Below, piece after piece: positions 17,502 through 27,095 of a stretch of DNA of 51,214 nt. Within the stretch, counting starts at the first letter, position 1; each line of letters begins with the position of its first letter. This DNA is from Gemmataceae bacterium (GTDB lineage: Bacteria > Planctomycetota > Planctomycetia > Gemmatales > Gemmataceae), in assembly GCA_009697105.1 (NCBI GenBank), contig SIAQ01000022.1:1-51214 (forward strand). Direction: 5' to 3'. The translations under genes and the position numbers were made by a program. The notes beneath the pieces were generated by a model. That model had not been told where the DNA came from. It made no database searches and worked only from the letters and a program-made list of their open reading frames with translations.

Positions 17502-18638
17502 CTAAACGGGACCGCACATCTCCAGCGCCTTCGTGACGACATCGAATGCCGCACACGGTTTGGCGATGCGCTTTACGTTGGCGCGGATCGCCTCCATTCG
17601 TGCCGAATCCTTTAGCAACGCATCGATCTTGTAACCCAGCGTGCCGATATTGTTCGCTTTGATCGCGGCGCCGCTTTCGAGCAGATAGTCGCTATTTCGG
17701 CTCTCTTGGCCCGGGATCGGATTGACGATCACCATGATCGCTCCGCGCGCCAACACCTCCGATGTCGTCAGCCCGCCCGGCTTGGTCACGACGAGATCGG
17801 CTGCTTGCATCAACTCGTCGATCTCCTTGGTAAATCCCATCACCTTCACGCGATGGCGTTCGGGCGTTGCCAATTTTTCCAGCTCTTCCTTCAACGCTTC
17901 GTTGCGACCGGTGATCGTCACCAGTTGGATGGGCCGTTCGAGGGCGCAAAGCGAGTGGAAGATTTTCGCGATCGGCCCGACGCCGAACCCGCCGGACAGC
18001 TGCAAAACGATTGGGCGATCCGTGGCCAAGCCGTGCTTGGTGATGCACGTGTTACGATCTTTCGGCTCGCTGAAAACGGGATGAATCGGGATGCCGGTAA
18101 CGAACGTATCCGCTGCGGGCACGCCCCAATGCTGCAAGTACAACGCGCCTTCGTTCGCAGCGGTGAAGTAGCGGTCGCAGGGCTGATTGACCCAGAGTCG
18201 ATGGGTCTCGAAATCAGTCGTCACGGTCACATGAGGCAACGTGGTCTCATTCTTTTTTCGCAACGAGGCAATAATTTCAGCGGGCAAGAAGTGCGTATTG
18301 ATAACGATGTCCCAAGGTTCCGCCTGAAGGAATTTGAGGAAAGGCTTGAGGTTGAGTTTTTCGAGGTACAGCCGAAGCCGGTCGGTGCGGTGCTTGGGCG
18401 AGGTCGGCTGATCGAGCATGTCGTAAAAGTAGCCAAGAGCGTGTGGAGCTTTGTTGACAAGGTCGAGATAGAACTTTCCGTAGATGCGACGGAAAAGGCT
18501 GTTGGTCATGTCGAGTACGTCAACGTTTTTCACGACGGCGTCCGGCAGCATCTGTCGAGCGGCAAGTTCAACCGCCTCGGCGGCGCGAAGATGGCCCGCG
18601 CCGACGGACGCGGACAGGACGAGAATACGCTTTGGCAT
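17502..18638 (-). CDS. Diacylglycerol glycosyltransferase (MGDG synthase/UgtP-like, GT28)
   Basis: 378 residues with the two-domain GT-B fold of MGDG synthase-type enzymes, which move a sugar from a UDP-sugar to diacylglycerol at the inner membrane. Key blocks: N-terminal ILVLSASVGAGHLRAAEAV, the middle HVTVTTDFETHRLWV, then the nucleotide-sugar half with LQLSGGFGVGPI, KVMGFTKEIDELMQAADLVV and TKPGGLTTSEVLARG. It is divergent from pfaD across a 229-base region containing a palindromic repeat. Adjacency to a fatty-acid synthase locus suggests, but does not show, a role in making glycolipids. MurG is a distant relative but lacks this N-terminal block. Confidence 0.85.
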   Translation of the reverse strand: MPKRILVLSASVGAGHLRAAEAVELAARQMLPDAVVKNVDVLDMTNSLFRRIYGKFYLDLVNKAPHALGYFYDMLDQPTSPKHRTDRLRLYLEKLNLKPFLKFLQAEPWDIVINTHFLPAEIIASLRKKNETTLPHVTVTTDFETHRLWVNQPCDRYFTAANEGALYLQHWGVPAADTFVTGIPIHPVFSEPKDRNTCITKHGLATDRPIVLQLSGGFGVGPIAKIFHSLCALERPIQLVTITGRNEALKEELEKLATPERHRVKVMGFTKEIDELMQAADLVVTKPGGLTTSEVLARGAIMVIVNPIPGQESRNSDYLLESGAAIKANNIGTLGYKIDALLKDSARMEAIRANVKRIAKPCAAFDVVTKALEMCGPV

Positions 18639-18673
18639 GTTGGCTCCCAGTGGGTGTTGCGATCTTCGGACAT

Positions 18674-18702
18674 ATTATACCTCCTGCGACTGGGTTTGTC
18701 GC
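18674..18702 (-). promoter_or_regulatory. Sigma-70-like promoter for the glycosyltransferase gene
   Basis: On the minus strand GCGACA (18702-18697) and TATAAT (18679-18674) are 17 bases apart. The predicted start of transcription is about 30 bases before the ATG at 18638. The -35 box matches the consensus only in part (GCGACA versus TTGACA). The neighbouring palindromic repeat begins directly upstream. Confidence 0.45.
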
Positions 18703-18704
18703 TT

Positions 18705-18788
18705 TTCCGAGCCGCGACCGTAAGGGAACGGCCGACAGCGAGCGCACGGCAACTTGTCGGCCGCTCCCTTACGGTCGCGGCTCGGAAA
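18705..18788. repeat. Palindromic repeat, TTCCGAGCCGCGACCGTAAG family
   Basis: A left arm starting TTCCGAGCCGCGACCGTAAG pairs with the right arm ending TTACGGTCGCGGCTCGGAA. It sits in the divergent promoter region between the glycosyltransferase gene and pfaD, and one arm recurs at the window's left edge. Any pfa promoter must lie in the 80 bases to its right or within it. Confidence 0.9.
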
Positions 18789-18867
18789 AGATTCAATTCG
18801 GCCGACAATGCGACAAAATATGCCGCACGCGGAGTGAGACGTGAGAAACGCTGAAAACCTGCCATAA

Positions 18868-20403
18868 ATGGCGGGCTATATTAAAGAAAACAATATGCCG
18901 TTAAAGCAACTCGAAATAGCGATTGGCGATCTCGGGCGGGCGTTTCGCGTCGATCCGGCGACGTTGGCCGTTACCGAATCGGGAACCGTACTCTCGCCGT
19001 CGATTCGGCTGGCGGACCTCGGCTCGCATACGTTCTGTGCGGAGCATCGGCTGCGGTATCCCTATGTCGGCGGAGCGATGGCCAACGGAATCGCATCGGT
19101 CGGGTTCGTCGAGGCCATGAGCCGAGCCGGTTTGCTCGGTTTCTTCGGTGCCGCCGGCCTCGATCCGGACACGGTGGAAGGTGCGATCGATCGGCTGAAA
19201 CGCTCGCTGCCGGATGCGAACTACGGATTTAACTTGATTCACAGCCCGAACGAGCCGCGTCTGGAGGCCGCCGTCGCCGACCTGTTCATTCATCGTGGGA
19301 TTAAACTGGTGGAAGCGTCGGCGTATCTGGGTTTGACGTTGCCGATCGTTCGCTATCGCGTGCATGGTATCCATCAGGATTCGACGGGCCGCATCATTAC
19401 GCCGAATCGCGTGATGGCGAAGGTGTCGCGAGTGGAAGTCGCATCCAAGTTCTTCGCTCCGCCGCCTGCCGAGATGCTTCGGCAGCTCGTTCAGGCCAAC
19501 GCTATCACCACCCAGCAGGCGGAACTTGCAGGGCGTATTCCGATGGCGCAGGATGTGACGGCTGAGGCGGATTCTGCCGGACATACCGACAATCGTCCGG
19601 CAATCACGCTGCTGCCGACGCTACTTGCACTTCGCAACCGCTTCCAGGAACAATATGATTGGCCCGAACCGCTGCGTGTCGGGGCGGCGGGAGGCATTAG
19701 TACACCTGCATCGGCGGCGGCGGCGTTCACCATGGGCGCGGCCTACATCGTCACGGGATCTGTGAATCAGGCCTGCGTCGAATCAGGGTCGTCGGACATC
19801 GTGCGCCAGATGCTCGCCGAGGCGGAGCAGGCCGACACCATAATGGCGCCGGCCGCCGACATGTTTGAAATGGGCGTTAAAGTCCAGGTTCTGAAGCGTG
19901 GCACGATGTTCGCGATGCGGGCGGCGAAGCTGTATGACCTCTATCGTTCGTATGACAACCTGAACAAGATTCCAGCCGCCGACCGCGAGATGCTCGAGAA
20001 AACAGTGTTCCGCGCGACGCTCGACGATATCTGGAATCAGACAGTCGCGTTCTTCAAACAACGCGATCCCGCTCAGATTGAGCGTGCCGAAAAAGACGCC
20101 AAACATAAGATGGCATTGGTGTTTCGCTGGTACCTCGGGCAGTCGTCTCGCTGGGCCAACAAGGGTGACGCGACGCGCAAGATCGATTATCAGGTCTGGT
20201 GTGGCCCGGCGATGGGCGCGTTCAACGAATGGACGCGTGGAACGTTTCTGGAACGCCCGGAAAACCGCCGCGTGGAAGCGGTGGCGCTGAACATTCTCAA
20301 CGGAGCCGCCAAACTCGTACGAGCGGCGGCATTACGCTTTCAAGGAGTGAAACTGCCGGCGGGATTTCCTTCGACAACAGTCATTAGTCAAGCCCAGGGG
20401 TGA
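18868..20403 (+). CDS. pfaD: PfaD: enoyl reductase of PUFA synthase
   Basis: Flavin-dependent 2-nitropropane-dioxygenase-like enoyl reductase, the stand-alone ER subunit of polyunsaturated fatty acid synthases. It reduces selected double bonds between rounds of elongation. 511 residues, close to PfaD of marine producers. The family pattern is clear: PYVGGAMANGIASVGFVEAM, GLLGFFGAAGLDPDTVEGAI, NYGFNLIHSPNEP, then the flavin-site region VGAAGGISTPASAAAAF and GAAYIVTGSVNQACVESG, and the C-terminal VWCGPAMGAFNEW. Met10 (18895) is an alternative start; neither has a strong ribosome site. The last residues (SQAQG) and the stop codon are supplied by the palindromic repeat at 20389-20471, so the native C-terminus has been altered. 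It is the first gene of the pfa-ole cluster. Confidence 0.93.
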   Translation: MAGYIKENNMPLKQLEIAIGDLGRAFRVDPATLAVTESGTVLSPSIRLADLGSHTFCAEHRLRYPYVGGAMANGIASVGFVEAMSRAGLLGFFGAAGLDPDTVEGAIDRLKRSLPDANYGFNLIHSPNEPRLEAAVADLFIHRGIKLVEASAYLGLTLPIVRYRVHGIHQDSTGRIITPNRVMAKVSRVEVASKFFAPPPAEMLRQLVQANAITTQQAELAGRIPMAQDVTAEADSAGHTDNRPAITLLPTLLALRNRFQEQYDWPEPLRVGAAGGISTPASAAAAFTMGAAYIVTGSVNQACVESGSSDIVRQMLAEAEQADTIMAPAADMFEMGVKVQVLKRGTMFAMRAAKLYDLYRSYDNLNKIPAADREMLEKTVFRATLDDIWNQTVAFFKQRDPAQIERAEKDAKHKMALVFRWYLGQSSRWANKGDATRKIDYQVWCGPAMGAFNEWTRGTFLERPENRRVEAVALNILNGAAKLVRAAALRFQGVKLPAGFPSTTVISQAQG

Positions 20404-20471
20404 GGTACTCCGAACCCCTGGGATCTAGCGGCTTCATCCCAAGGGTTCGGAGTACCTCACCCCTGGGCTTG
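20389..20471. repeat. Palindromic repeat, CAAGCCCAGGGGTGAGGTAC family, between pfaD and pfaA
   Basis: Each arm (CAAGCCCAGGGGTGAGGTAC... and its complement) can also fold on itself through CCCAGGGG and CCCCTGGG. The left arm carries the pfaD stop codon (TGA within GGGGTGAGG). Related copies: 7157-7249, 24577-24610, 29898-29966 and 48405-48487. Confidence 0.92.
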
Positions 20472-20507
20472 GTTGAAAATCCACAGGAATGAGGGAGAAC
20501 TACTAAA

Positions 20508-20544
20508 TGATTGCTAATGACTAATGACTAATGACCAATGACTC
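20508..20544. repeat. Short tandem repeat (TAATGAC units) before pfaA
   Basis: The sequence reads GCTAATGACTAATGACTAAT and continues with GACCAATGACT, about four 8-9-base units. It ends about 20 bases before the pfaA start codon, in place of a clear ribosome-binding site. Confidence 0.7.
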
Positions 20545-20562
20545 TTCTTTTAGGTTTGACTC

Positions 20563-23500
20563 GTGAGCATCAGCAAAGACGCACAACATCGTCCGGCACC
20601 GGTTGCGATTATCGGCATTGGCTGTCTCTTTCCCGGCGCTGACAACATCGAGAGTTATTGGGCCAACCTGCAAGACGGCGTCGATGCCATCACCGACGTG
20701 CCGGCGACGCATTGGCGGCCCGAAGACTATTTCGACAAAGACCCCAAGAAGCCCGATCACACCTACGCTGCCCGCGGCGGGTTCCTCTCCCCCGTCGATT
20801 TCCCCGCCCTCGAAATGGGCATTTCTCCCAACGTGCTCGAAGCCACCGACACGACGCAACTCCTCGGCCTGCTTGTCGCCAAGCAGGCGCTGGATGTCGC
20901 CGGCTACGGTGCGGGACGCGAGTTCGATCGCAGCAGGGTCAGCGTCATTCTCGGCGTCACCGGCACGCTGGAACTGGTCGTGCCGCTTGGCGCACGTCTT
21001 GGCCATCCACGTTGGAAACGCGCGTTGAAGGACGCCGGCGTCGATGATGTTGTCGCCCAAGATGTCGTGCAGCGCATCGCGGATTCCTACGTCGGCTGGC
21101 AGGAGGATTCGTTTCCAGGCCTATTGGGCAACGTCGTCGCTGGGCGCATCGCCAATCGGCTCGATCTCGGCGGCACGAACTGCGTCGTCGATGCCGCCTG
21201 CGCTAGCTCGCTCAGTGCGTTGCACCTCGGTTTGCTCGAACTGTCGGCAGGCCGCGCGGACATGGTGATCGCTGGCGGCATGGATACGTTCAACGACATC
21301 TTCATGTACATGTGCTTCAGCAAAACGCCGGCGTTGTCGCCGACGGGCAATGCGAAGCCGTTCGATTCCTCAGCTGACGGCACGATTCTCGGTGAAGGCC
21401 TCGGCTGTGTGCTGCTCAAACGCCTCGACGACGCCGAGCGCGATGGCGACAAGATTTTCGCGGTCATCCGCAGCGTGGGCACGTCGAGCGACGGCAAGGG
21501 CCAGGCGATTTATGCTCCGAGTCCGAAGGGGCAGACCAAGGCTCTGCGACAGGCCTATCGATTGGCCGACGTTACACCCGAAATGATAGAGCTTGTCGAA
21601 GCGCATGGCACAGGCACGAAGGCCGGCGACGCAGCCGAGTTGACGGCGCTGGTCGAGGTCTATCGCAACGGCGTGGACGCGCCGTCGTCTCAGCAACCGA
21701 GCATGCCGTGGTGCGCGTTGGGCTCGGTCAAATCGCAGATTGGACACACGAAAGCCGCCGCCGGGGTTGCCGGTCTAATCAAGGCCGCGTTGGCGTTGCA
21801 TCACAAGGTGTTGCCGCCGACGATCAAAGTGACGCAACCGATCGAACAGGTCGCGCCAGGGCAGACGCCGTTCTACGTCAACACGCAAAAGCGGCCCTGG
21901 CTGCCGCCTAGCGCCGGGCATCCACGTCGTGCCGCCGTCAGCGCGTTTGGCTTCGGCGGGAGCAACTTCCACTGCGTGCTTGAAGAGTACACGAGCGCGA
22001 AAGCCGCGATCGACTGGGACCCGCGCGTGCAAATCGTCGCGTTCTCGGCCCAGACGCCTGAAGAACTTCGGCAACGACTCGCGGCTTGGCCGACGGGCCT
22101 GGCGTGGGACGATCTGCGCATCGAGGCAGCCCGCACCCGGGCCCGCTTTTTCGGCAAACATCGCTATCGGTTGACGATCGTAGTGGAGCGCGACAAGAAA
22201 TCGGCGGACGAACTCGTCGCCTGCGCCAAAACGCAGCTCGAAAAGTCAGCGGACAAGGAATCATGGAGCACACCGGACGGCATTTACTTCGGGCGAGGAA
22301 ACGCACCGGGCAAGCTGGCGATACTTTTCCCAGGGCAAGGTTCGCAATACGTCGGCATGATGCGCGATCTGATCTGCCGGTGCCCGCAATTGCAGGCATC
22401 GCTGGCCGAGGCGAATGCGTCGTTTGCCAAGAATCGAATCGGCAAAAGCGAACGTCGGCTAAGTGATTTCATCTATCCCGTGCCGACGTTCCGCGACGAG
22501 GACCGCAAACACGACGACGAAGCGTTGTGTGCGACCGACGTCGCCCAACCCGCGCTGGGTGCGATGAGCGTGGGCGCATTGCGAGTGCTGGAACATTTTC
22601 ACATTCGGCCCGATGCGGTTGCTGGGCATAGTTATGGCGAGTTGACAGCGCTTTGTGCGGCTGGCCGAATCGATGCGGCTACGATGCACACCTTGTCGCA
22701 GCTGCGTGGCCGACTGATGGCGCATGGAACAGGTGATCGCGGCGGGATGCTGGCGGTCCGCGCACCTCTGGCGGATGTCGAGGCCGTCATCCGCGAAGAA
22801 AACCTTGAGCTCGTTCTTGCCAATCGCAATGCGCCAAGCCAGGCCGTCTTGTCGGGTTCGACGCTGGAGATTGTCCGGGCACGCGAGATATTTGAGCGTC
22901 GCAAGATTGACGCGAAACCGCTGGCCGTCGCGGCTGCTTTCCACAGCCCGTTCGTTGCCGAGGCGAAGGTTCCCTTCCGCGATGAGCTCGAGTTGATCGA
23001 ATTCCGCGGCACCGACATCGCTGTTTATGCAAACACCACGGCTCAGGAGTATCCGCGCGAGCCACATCAGGCACGGGGATTATTGTCGAGTCAGCTTGCA
23101 GAGCCAGTGAAATTCGTTGAGCAAATCCAGGCGATGTACCACGACGGGGCACGCACCTTTGTCGAAGTCGGCCCCGGACGCACGTTGTCTGGCCTCGTCG
23201 CTGCCATTCTTGACGGGCAGCCGCACGAGACGTTGACCATTGATGCATCGGTCGGCAAACGGCCTGCCTTCCTTGATTTGGCGCGCGTGCTAGCGCATCT
23301 GGCGGCTCTCGGCTACCGTGCCGACCTGGTCCGCTGGGACGAAGGCCAGGCCGAGCGCAAGATGAAATCCGAGCAGAAGCCGACGCTAACGGTTCCCATC
23401 TGCGGGGCCAATTACGTAAAGCCGAAGGAAGCCAGGCCTGCGGTGAAGCCCGTGGCCAAGCCAATCACGCAGCCAGCGACAAAGTCGGCAGCCCTTGCGG

Positions 23501-26500
23501 TGTCGACGCAATATCCTAGTGTGAGAGTAACCCCGCCATCACCCTCCGTGACCCGAAAAGCTATGAGCGAACCGCTGTCGACTGTTGCACCAACCACCAT
23601 TGTTGCACCAACCACCATGCCGGCTGACGGATCCGCCTTGGCCATGACGCAAGACAACCTCATCGCCTTGCAACGATTGGCTGAGCAAACAGCTCAGTTG
23701 CATCGGCAATTTCTGGAAGGCCAGGATCGGGCACTTCAAGTGTTCCAGTCGCTGTTGGATCAGCAGAATCAGCTCATGCAAGCACCTGGTGCCGCCGTCC
23801 GATCCATCCCACGCGCTCCAGCAGTTGCTCCCAGAGTTCAGACTCCGGCTCCGGTCTCGGTATCACGCAAAGCACCGGTTATCGCTCAACTGAAACCGCA
23901 AGTGGTCGCGCCGGCCCCCGTGATTACAGCCGCGCCCGTGGTGCAAGTGTCGAACGCGAAACTTGAGTCAACGCTGCTCGAGGTGGTTTCCGCCAAGACG
24001 GGGTATCCGTCGGAGATGCTTCAGCTGGATATGGAGTTGGATACGGACCTCGGCATCGACTCGATCAAGCGCGTCGAGATTTTCGCGATTCTGCAGGAAA
24101 AGCTGCCCGATGCACCGCCGGTGAAGGCCGAACATCTCGGCACGCTGCGCACGCTTCGGCAGGTCGTGAGCTTCCTCGCCGGTGCCGAGAGCGGCGCTCC
24201 ATTACAGATTGATGATTGCAGATTGCAGATTGAAAAAGCCAGCCAATCGCAGGCTGATGCTGCCAATCATCAATCATCAATCATCAATCATCAATCATTA
24301 CCCGCCGGTCCGAGCGCCGATCATGCGACGGCGATATTCATGGAAGTCGTGTCGCAAAAGACCGGTTATCCGCCGGAGATGTTGCAACTCGACATGGAGC
24401 TGGACACGGATCTCGGTATCGATTCGATCAAGCGCGTCGAGATTTTCGCGCTGTTGCAGGAAAAGCTGCCGGAGGCGCCGACCGTGAAAGCGGAGCACCT
24501 CGGAACGCTGCGGACGATTCGGCAGGTCATCGATTTCATTGCTCAAACGCCGAGTGAGAAGACGGCATTCGTCCATTCCAGGGGTTCGGAGTACCTCACC
24601 CCTGGGCTTGAACTTGGTTTGCAGTTGACGAAAGAAATCGCCGAAATCCAACGGCTCGTGCCATGCGCCGTCGAGTGGGACGAACCATCGCCACGTGAGA
24701 GCATCGACCTTGCGACGGACGCCGAGATTTGGGTGACGGCCGAGGGCGGCGAGTTGGCGGAGCGCATCGTTCGCCGACTGGATTTGCTGGGCTACCGCTC
24801 GCGTCTCGTAGCGGTCAACGATGCCGTTACGATGACCAAGCCCGATCGCCTGGCCGGTCTGGTAATCGTCGCTCCCGAAGGCGCGATAGGCGAACGTTAC
24901 TTCCTCGACACGTTTGCTTTGCTCCAGCGCTCGGCTGGTGGATTGCGGCACGATTCGATCTTCACGACGGTGACCCGGCTCGGCGGCGCCTTCGGCCTAT
25001 CTGGCTTGGACGCTGACGCGGATCCCGTCTCCGGCGGATTGGCCGGCCTGGCGAAGACGGCGAGCCACGAATGGCCCGAGGTCAATTGCAAAGCGATCGA
25101 TTTGGCCAACGGCTGGGATGATCTCGACGATGCCGCGTTTGCCATCGTCGAGGAAATAAGCTCGGCCGGCCCCGTTGAAGTCGGCATGTCGCCACGCGGT
25201 CGGTTGCAACTACAACTCAGGCCGGAAGCGGCAACGCCAGCCACACGATCACCGCTGCAGCGCGGCGATGTCGTCGTCGTCACGGGCGGTGCCCGCGGCG
25301 TCACAGCGGAAACGGCCGTCGCCCTGGCTCGCGCGTTCGCGCCGACGCTGGTGCTACTAGGTCGAAGCGCCGCCCCGACAGCTGAACCGACTTGGCTAGC
25401 CTCGTTGACTCAGGAAAGCGACATCAAACGCGCGCTCCTGACGCAAATGAATGGCCAGGCCACACCGAAAGAAGTCGGCGAGCGTTATCAATCGCTGTCA
25501 GCCAATCGCGAAATCTTGGCGACGCTGAAGCGGATCGAGTCGGCCGGCGCCAAAGCTGTCTATCGCCAGGTCGATGTGCGCAACGCCGATGCCGTTCGCG
25601 CTGCGATCTCGGCGATTCGCAGCGAACTCGGCCCGATCCGCGGGTTGGTACACGGCGCCGGTGTGTTGGACGACCACTTGATCGTTGGTAAGACCGTCGA
25701 AGGATTTGAGAGGGTATATGCCACCAAGGTCGCCAGTCTGACGAACTTGCTCAGCGCCGTCAAAGCCGATGACTTGCGCGTTCTCGCGTTATTCTCCTCC
25801 TCGACGGCGCGCTTCGGGCGGACAGGTCAAGCCGATTACGCAGTCGCCAACGAAGTGCTGAACAAACTGGCCCAGCGTGAAGCGATCGCACGTCCGACCT
25901 GCCGAGTGGTTTCGCTCAACTGGGGACCGTGGGACGGAGGCATGGTCAACGCCGCGCTCAAGAAGGTCTTCGCCAACGAAGGCGTCGGCGTCATCCCGCT
26001 GCAAGCCGGCGGCGAGTTCTTCGTGCGCGAAATCAGCCAGGCACCCAGCAGCGCAATCGAAGTCGTTGTCATCGGCTCGTTGCCTGGCGAACTCGTTAGC
26101 AAGCACGTCTCAACCACACCTGCCGATAAATTGGCGTTCGAGCGCGATCTCAGCGTTGACGCGATGCCGATGTTGAAATCGCACGTCATCAAAGGCCATC
26201 CCGTGTTGCCAATGGCGCTGGCGATCGAATGGTTGGCCCATGGCGCGCTGCACGCCAATCCGGGTTTGACCTTTCACGGCTTCGACGATCTGCGCGTGCT
26301 GAAGGGAATTATTGTTCACGACGATCAACCGCTTCAGTTGAGTGTGTTGACGGGCGAAGCAATCAAGAAAAATAACCTATTCCGCGTACCAGTCGAGATC
26401 CGCAGCCAAGCAAACGCGGGACGAGAGACGCCGCACGTTCGGGCGATCATCCTTCTGGCATCGAAACCGTTGACGACCGATGAAAATGTCGTGGAAATCG

Positions 26501-26982
26501 CCACGCAGGCATATCCACGCGGCAAACATGAAATTTACACAGAACGATTGTTCCACGGCCCGGACCTGCAGGGCATCGAGACCGTCGAAGGCTGTTCGGA
26601 GGCCGGCATCGTGGCGATGGTTGCGTCCGCCCCGTCGCCGAGCGCGTGGGTTCGGCAGCCGTTGCGCGGTTCCTGGCTTACCGATCCGCTTGTTCTCGAC
26701 TGCGGCTTCCAGATGATGATCCTGTGGACGCAAGAGCTATGCGGCGCCGGCTCGCTGCCATCGAGTGCCGGCCGCTATCGCCAATTTGCTCGCACATTCC
26801 CGCGCGATGGCGTTCGCATCGTCGCCCGAATTACCAAGCAAAGCGAGCATCGCGCGGTCGCCGATCTCGATTTCGTCGATCGTGCCGGCAAACTCATCGC
26901 CCGCATGAACGACTACGAATGCGTAATCGACGCCTCGCTCAACCAGGCATTCCGCCTCAATCAACTGAACGTCAACGCCTGA
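20563..26982 (+). CDS. pfaA: PfaA: multidomain PUFA synthase, KS-AT-ACP-ACP-KR-DH
   Basis: 2139-residue iterative type I synthase. Domains in order: ketosynthase, about 12-475 (Cys213 in DAACASS, His348 in EAHGTGT, His395 in GHTKAA); acyltransferase, about 585-880 (LFPGQGSQ, Ser690 in GHSYGE); two acyl carrier domains (DLGIDSIKR, Ser1167 and Ser1288); ketoreductase, about 1565-1845 (VVVTGGARGVTAE, Tyr1759, Asn1763); and a C-terminal hot-dog dehydratase (HVIKGHPVLP with His1874, Asp2046 in LDCGFQ). All catalytic residues are present. Two ACPs is few compared with four to nine in EPA/DHA producers. The start is GTG 20563. A repeat-derived linker joins the ACPs (residues about 1214-1246) and a palindromic repeat arm encodes about 1339-1349 after ACP2. 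It works with PfaD and PfaC; no phosphopantetheinyl transferase is in the window. Confidence 0.93.
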   Translation: MSISKDAQHRPAPVAIIGIGCLFPGADNIESYWANLQDGVDAITDVPATHWRPEDYFDKDPKKPDHTYAARGGFLSPVDFPALEMGISPNVLEATDTTQLLGLLVAKQALDVAGYGAGREFDRSRVSVILGVTGTLELVVPLGARLGHPRWKRALKDAGVDDVVAQDVVQRIADSYVGWQEDSFPGLLGNVVAGRIANRLDLGGTNCVVDAACASSLSALHLGLLELSAGRADMVIAGGMDTFNDIFMYMCFSKTPALSPTGNAKPFDSSADGTILGEGLGCVLLKRLDDAERDGDKIFAVIRSVGTSSDGKGQAIYAPSPKGQTKALRQAYRLADVTPEMIELVEAHGTGTKAGDAAELTALVEVYRNGVDAPSSQQPSMPWCALGSVKSQIGHTKAAAGVAGLIKAALALHHKVLPPTIKVTQPIEQVAPGQTPFYVNTQKRPWLPPSAGHPRRAAVSAFGFGGSNFHCVLEEYTSAKAAIDWDPRVQIVAFSAQTPEELRQRLAAWPTGLAWDDLRIEAARTRARFFGKHRYRLTIVVERDKKSADELVACAKTQLEKSADKESWSTPDGIYFGRGNAPGKLAILFPGQGSQYVGMMRDLICRCPQLQASLAEANASFAKNRIGKSERRLSDFIYPVPTFRDEDRKHDDEALCATDVAQPALGAMSVGALRVLEHFHIRPDAVAGHSYGELTALCAAGRIDAATMHTLSQLRGRLMAHGTGDRGGMLAVRAPLADVEAVIREENLELVLANRNAPSQAVLSGSTLEIVRAREIFERRKIDAKPLAVAAAFHSPFVAEAKVPFRDELELIEFRGTDIAVYANTTAQEYPREPHQARGLLSSQLAEPVKFVEQIQAMYHDGARTFVEVGPGRTLSGLVAAILDGQPHETLTIDASVGKRPAFLDLARVLAHLAALGYRADLVRWDEGQAERKMKSEQKPTLTVPICGANYVKPKEARPAVKPVAKPITQPATKSAALAVSTQYPSVRVTPPSPSVTRKAMSEPLSTVAPTTIVAPTTMPADGSALAMTQDNLIALQRLAEQTAQLHRQFLEGQDRALQVFQSLLDQQNQLMQAPGAAVRSIPRAPAVAPRVQTPAPVSVSRKAPVIAQLKPQVVAPAPVITAAPVVQVSNAKLESTLLEVVSAKTGYPSEMLQLDMELDTDLGIDSIKRVEIFAILQEKLPDAPPVKAEHLGTLRTLRQVVSFLAGAESGAPLQIDDCRLQIEKASQSQADAANHQSSIINHQSLPAGPSADHATAIFMEVVSQKTGYPPEMLQLDMELDTDLGIDSIKRVEIFALLQEKLPEAPTVKAEHLGTLRTIRQVIDFIAQTPSEKTAFVHSRGSEYLTPGLELGLQLTKEIAEIQRLVPCAVEWDEPSPRESIDLATDAEIWVTAEGGELAERIVRRLDLLGYRSRLVAVNDAVTMTKPDRLAGLVIVAPEGAIGERYFLDTFALLQRSAGGLRHDSIFTTVTRLGGAFGLSGLDADADPVSGGLAGLAKTASHEWPEVNCKAIDLANGWDDLDDAAFAIVEEISSAGPVEVGMSPRGRLQLQLRPEAATPATRSPLQRGDVVVVTGGARGVTAETAVALARAFAPTLVLLGRSAAPTAEPTWLASLTQESDIKRALLTQMNGQATPKEVGERYQSLSANREILATLKRIESAGAKAVYRQVDVRNADAVRAAISAIRSELGPIRGLVHGAGVLDDHLIVGKTVEGFERVYATKVASLTNLLSAVKADDLRVLALFSSSTARFGRTGQADYAVANEVLNKLAQREAIARPTCRVVSLNWGPWDGGMVNAALKKVFANEGVGVIPLQAGGEFFVREISQAPSSAIEVVVIGSLPGELVSKHVSTTPADKLAFERDLSVDAMPMLKSHVIKGHPVLPMALAIEWLAHGALHANPGLTFHGFDDLRVLKGIIVHDDQPLQLSVLTGEAIKKNNLFRVPVEIRSQANAGRETPHVRAIILLASKPLTTDENVVEIATQAYPRGKHEIYTERLFHGPDLQGIETVEGCSEAGIVAMVASAPSPSAWVRQPLRGSWLTDPLVLDCGFQMMILWTQELCGAGSLPSSAGRYRQFARTFPRDGVRIVARITKQSEHRAVADLDFVDRAGKLIARMNDYECVIDASLNQAFRLNQLNVNA
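24201..24300. repeat. Tandem/inverted repeat inside pfaA encoding the ACP1-ACP2 linker
   Basis: The left side reads ACAGATTGATGATTGCAGAT and the right side is four-plus direct copies of CAATCAT units (CAATCATCAATCATCAATCA). Left and right are inverted with respect to each other. It is in frame and translates to a Gln/Asn/Ile-rich stretch (NHQSSIINHQS). Confidence 0.85.
24577..24610. repeat. Single arm of the CAAGCCCAGGGGTGAG repeat inside pfaA
   Basis: TCCAGGGGTTCGGAGTACCT followed by CACCCCTGGGCTTG is identical to the right arm of the intergenic copies. It is read in frame as SRGSEYLTPGL, in the linker between ACP2 and the region before the ketoreductase. Confidence 0.92.
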
Positions 26983-27012
26983 GCCGGCTCGAATCGCGAC
27001 AGATGCCGTATT

Positions 27013-27066
27013 CCGCTTGCGGCTTAGCGCTCGCGTGGGATATTCTGAGCGCTAAGCCGCAAGCGG
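27013..27066. repeat. Palindromic repeat, CCGCTTGCGGCTTAGCGCTC family, copy 3 (pfaA-pfaC junction)
   Basis: CCGCTTGCGGCTTAGCGCTC pairs with GAGCGCTAAGCCGCAAGCGG around GCGTGGGATATTCT. It fills most of the 113-base gap between pfaA and pfaC. Confidence 0.92.
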
Positions 27067-27095
27067 AAAATGCAAATTGGGCTGGTCTGAACAAC

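Noticed and set aside
26646..27095. Upstream extension of pfaC overlapping the end of pfaA
   Set aside because: It reads through pfaA in another frame and through a palindromic repeat; the ketosynthase begins at 27096.
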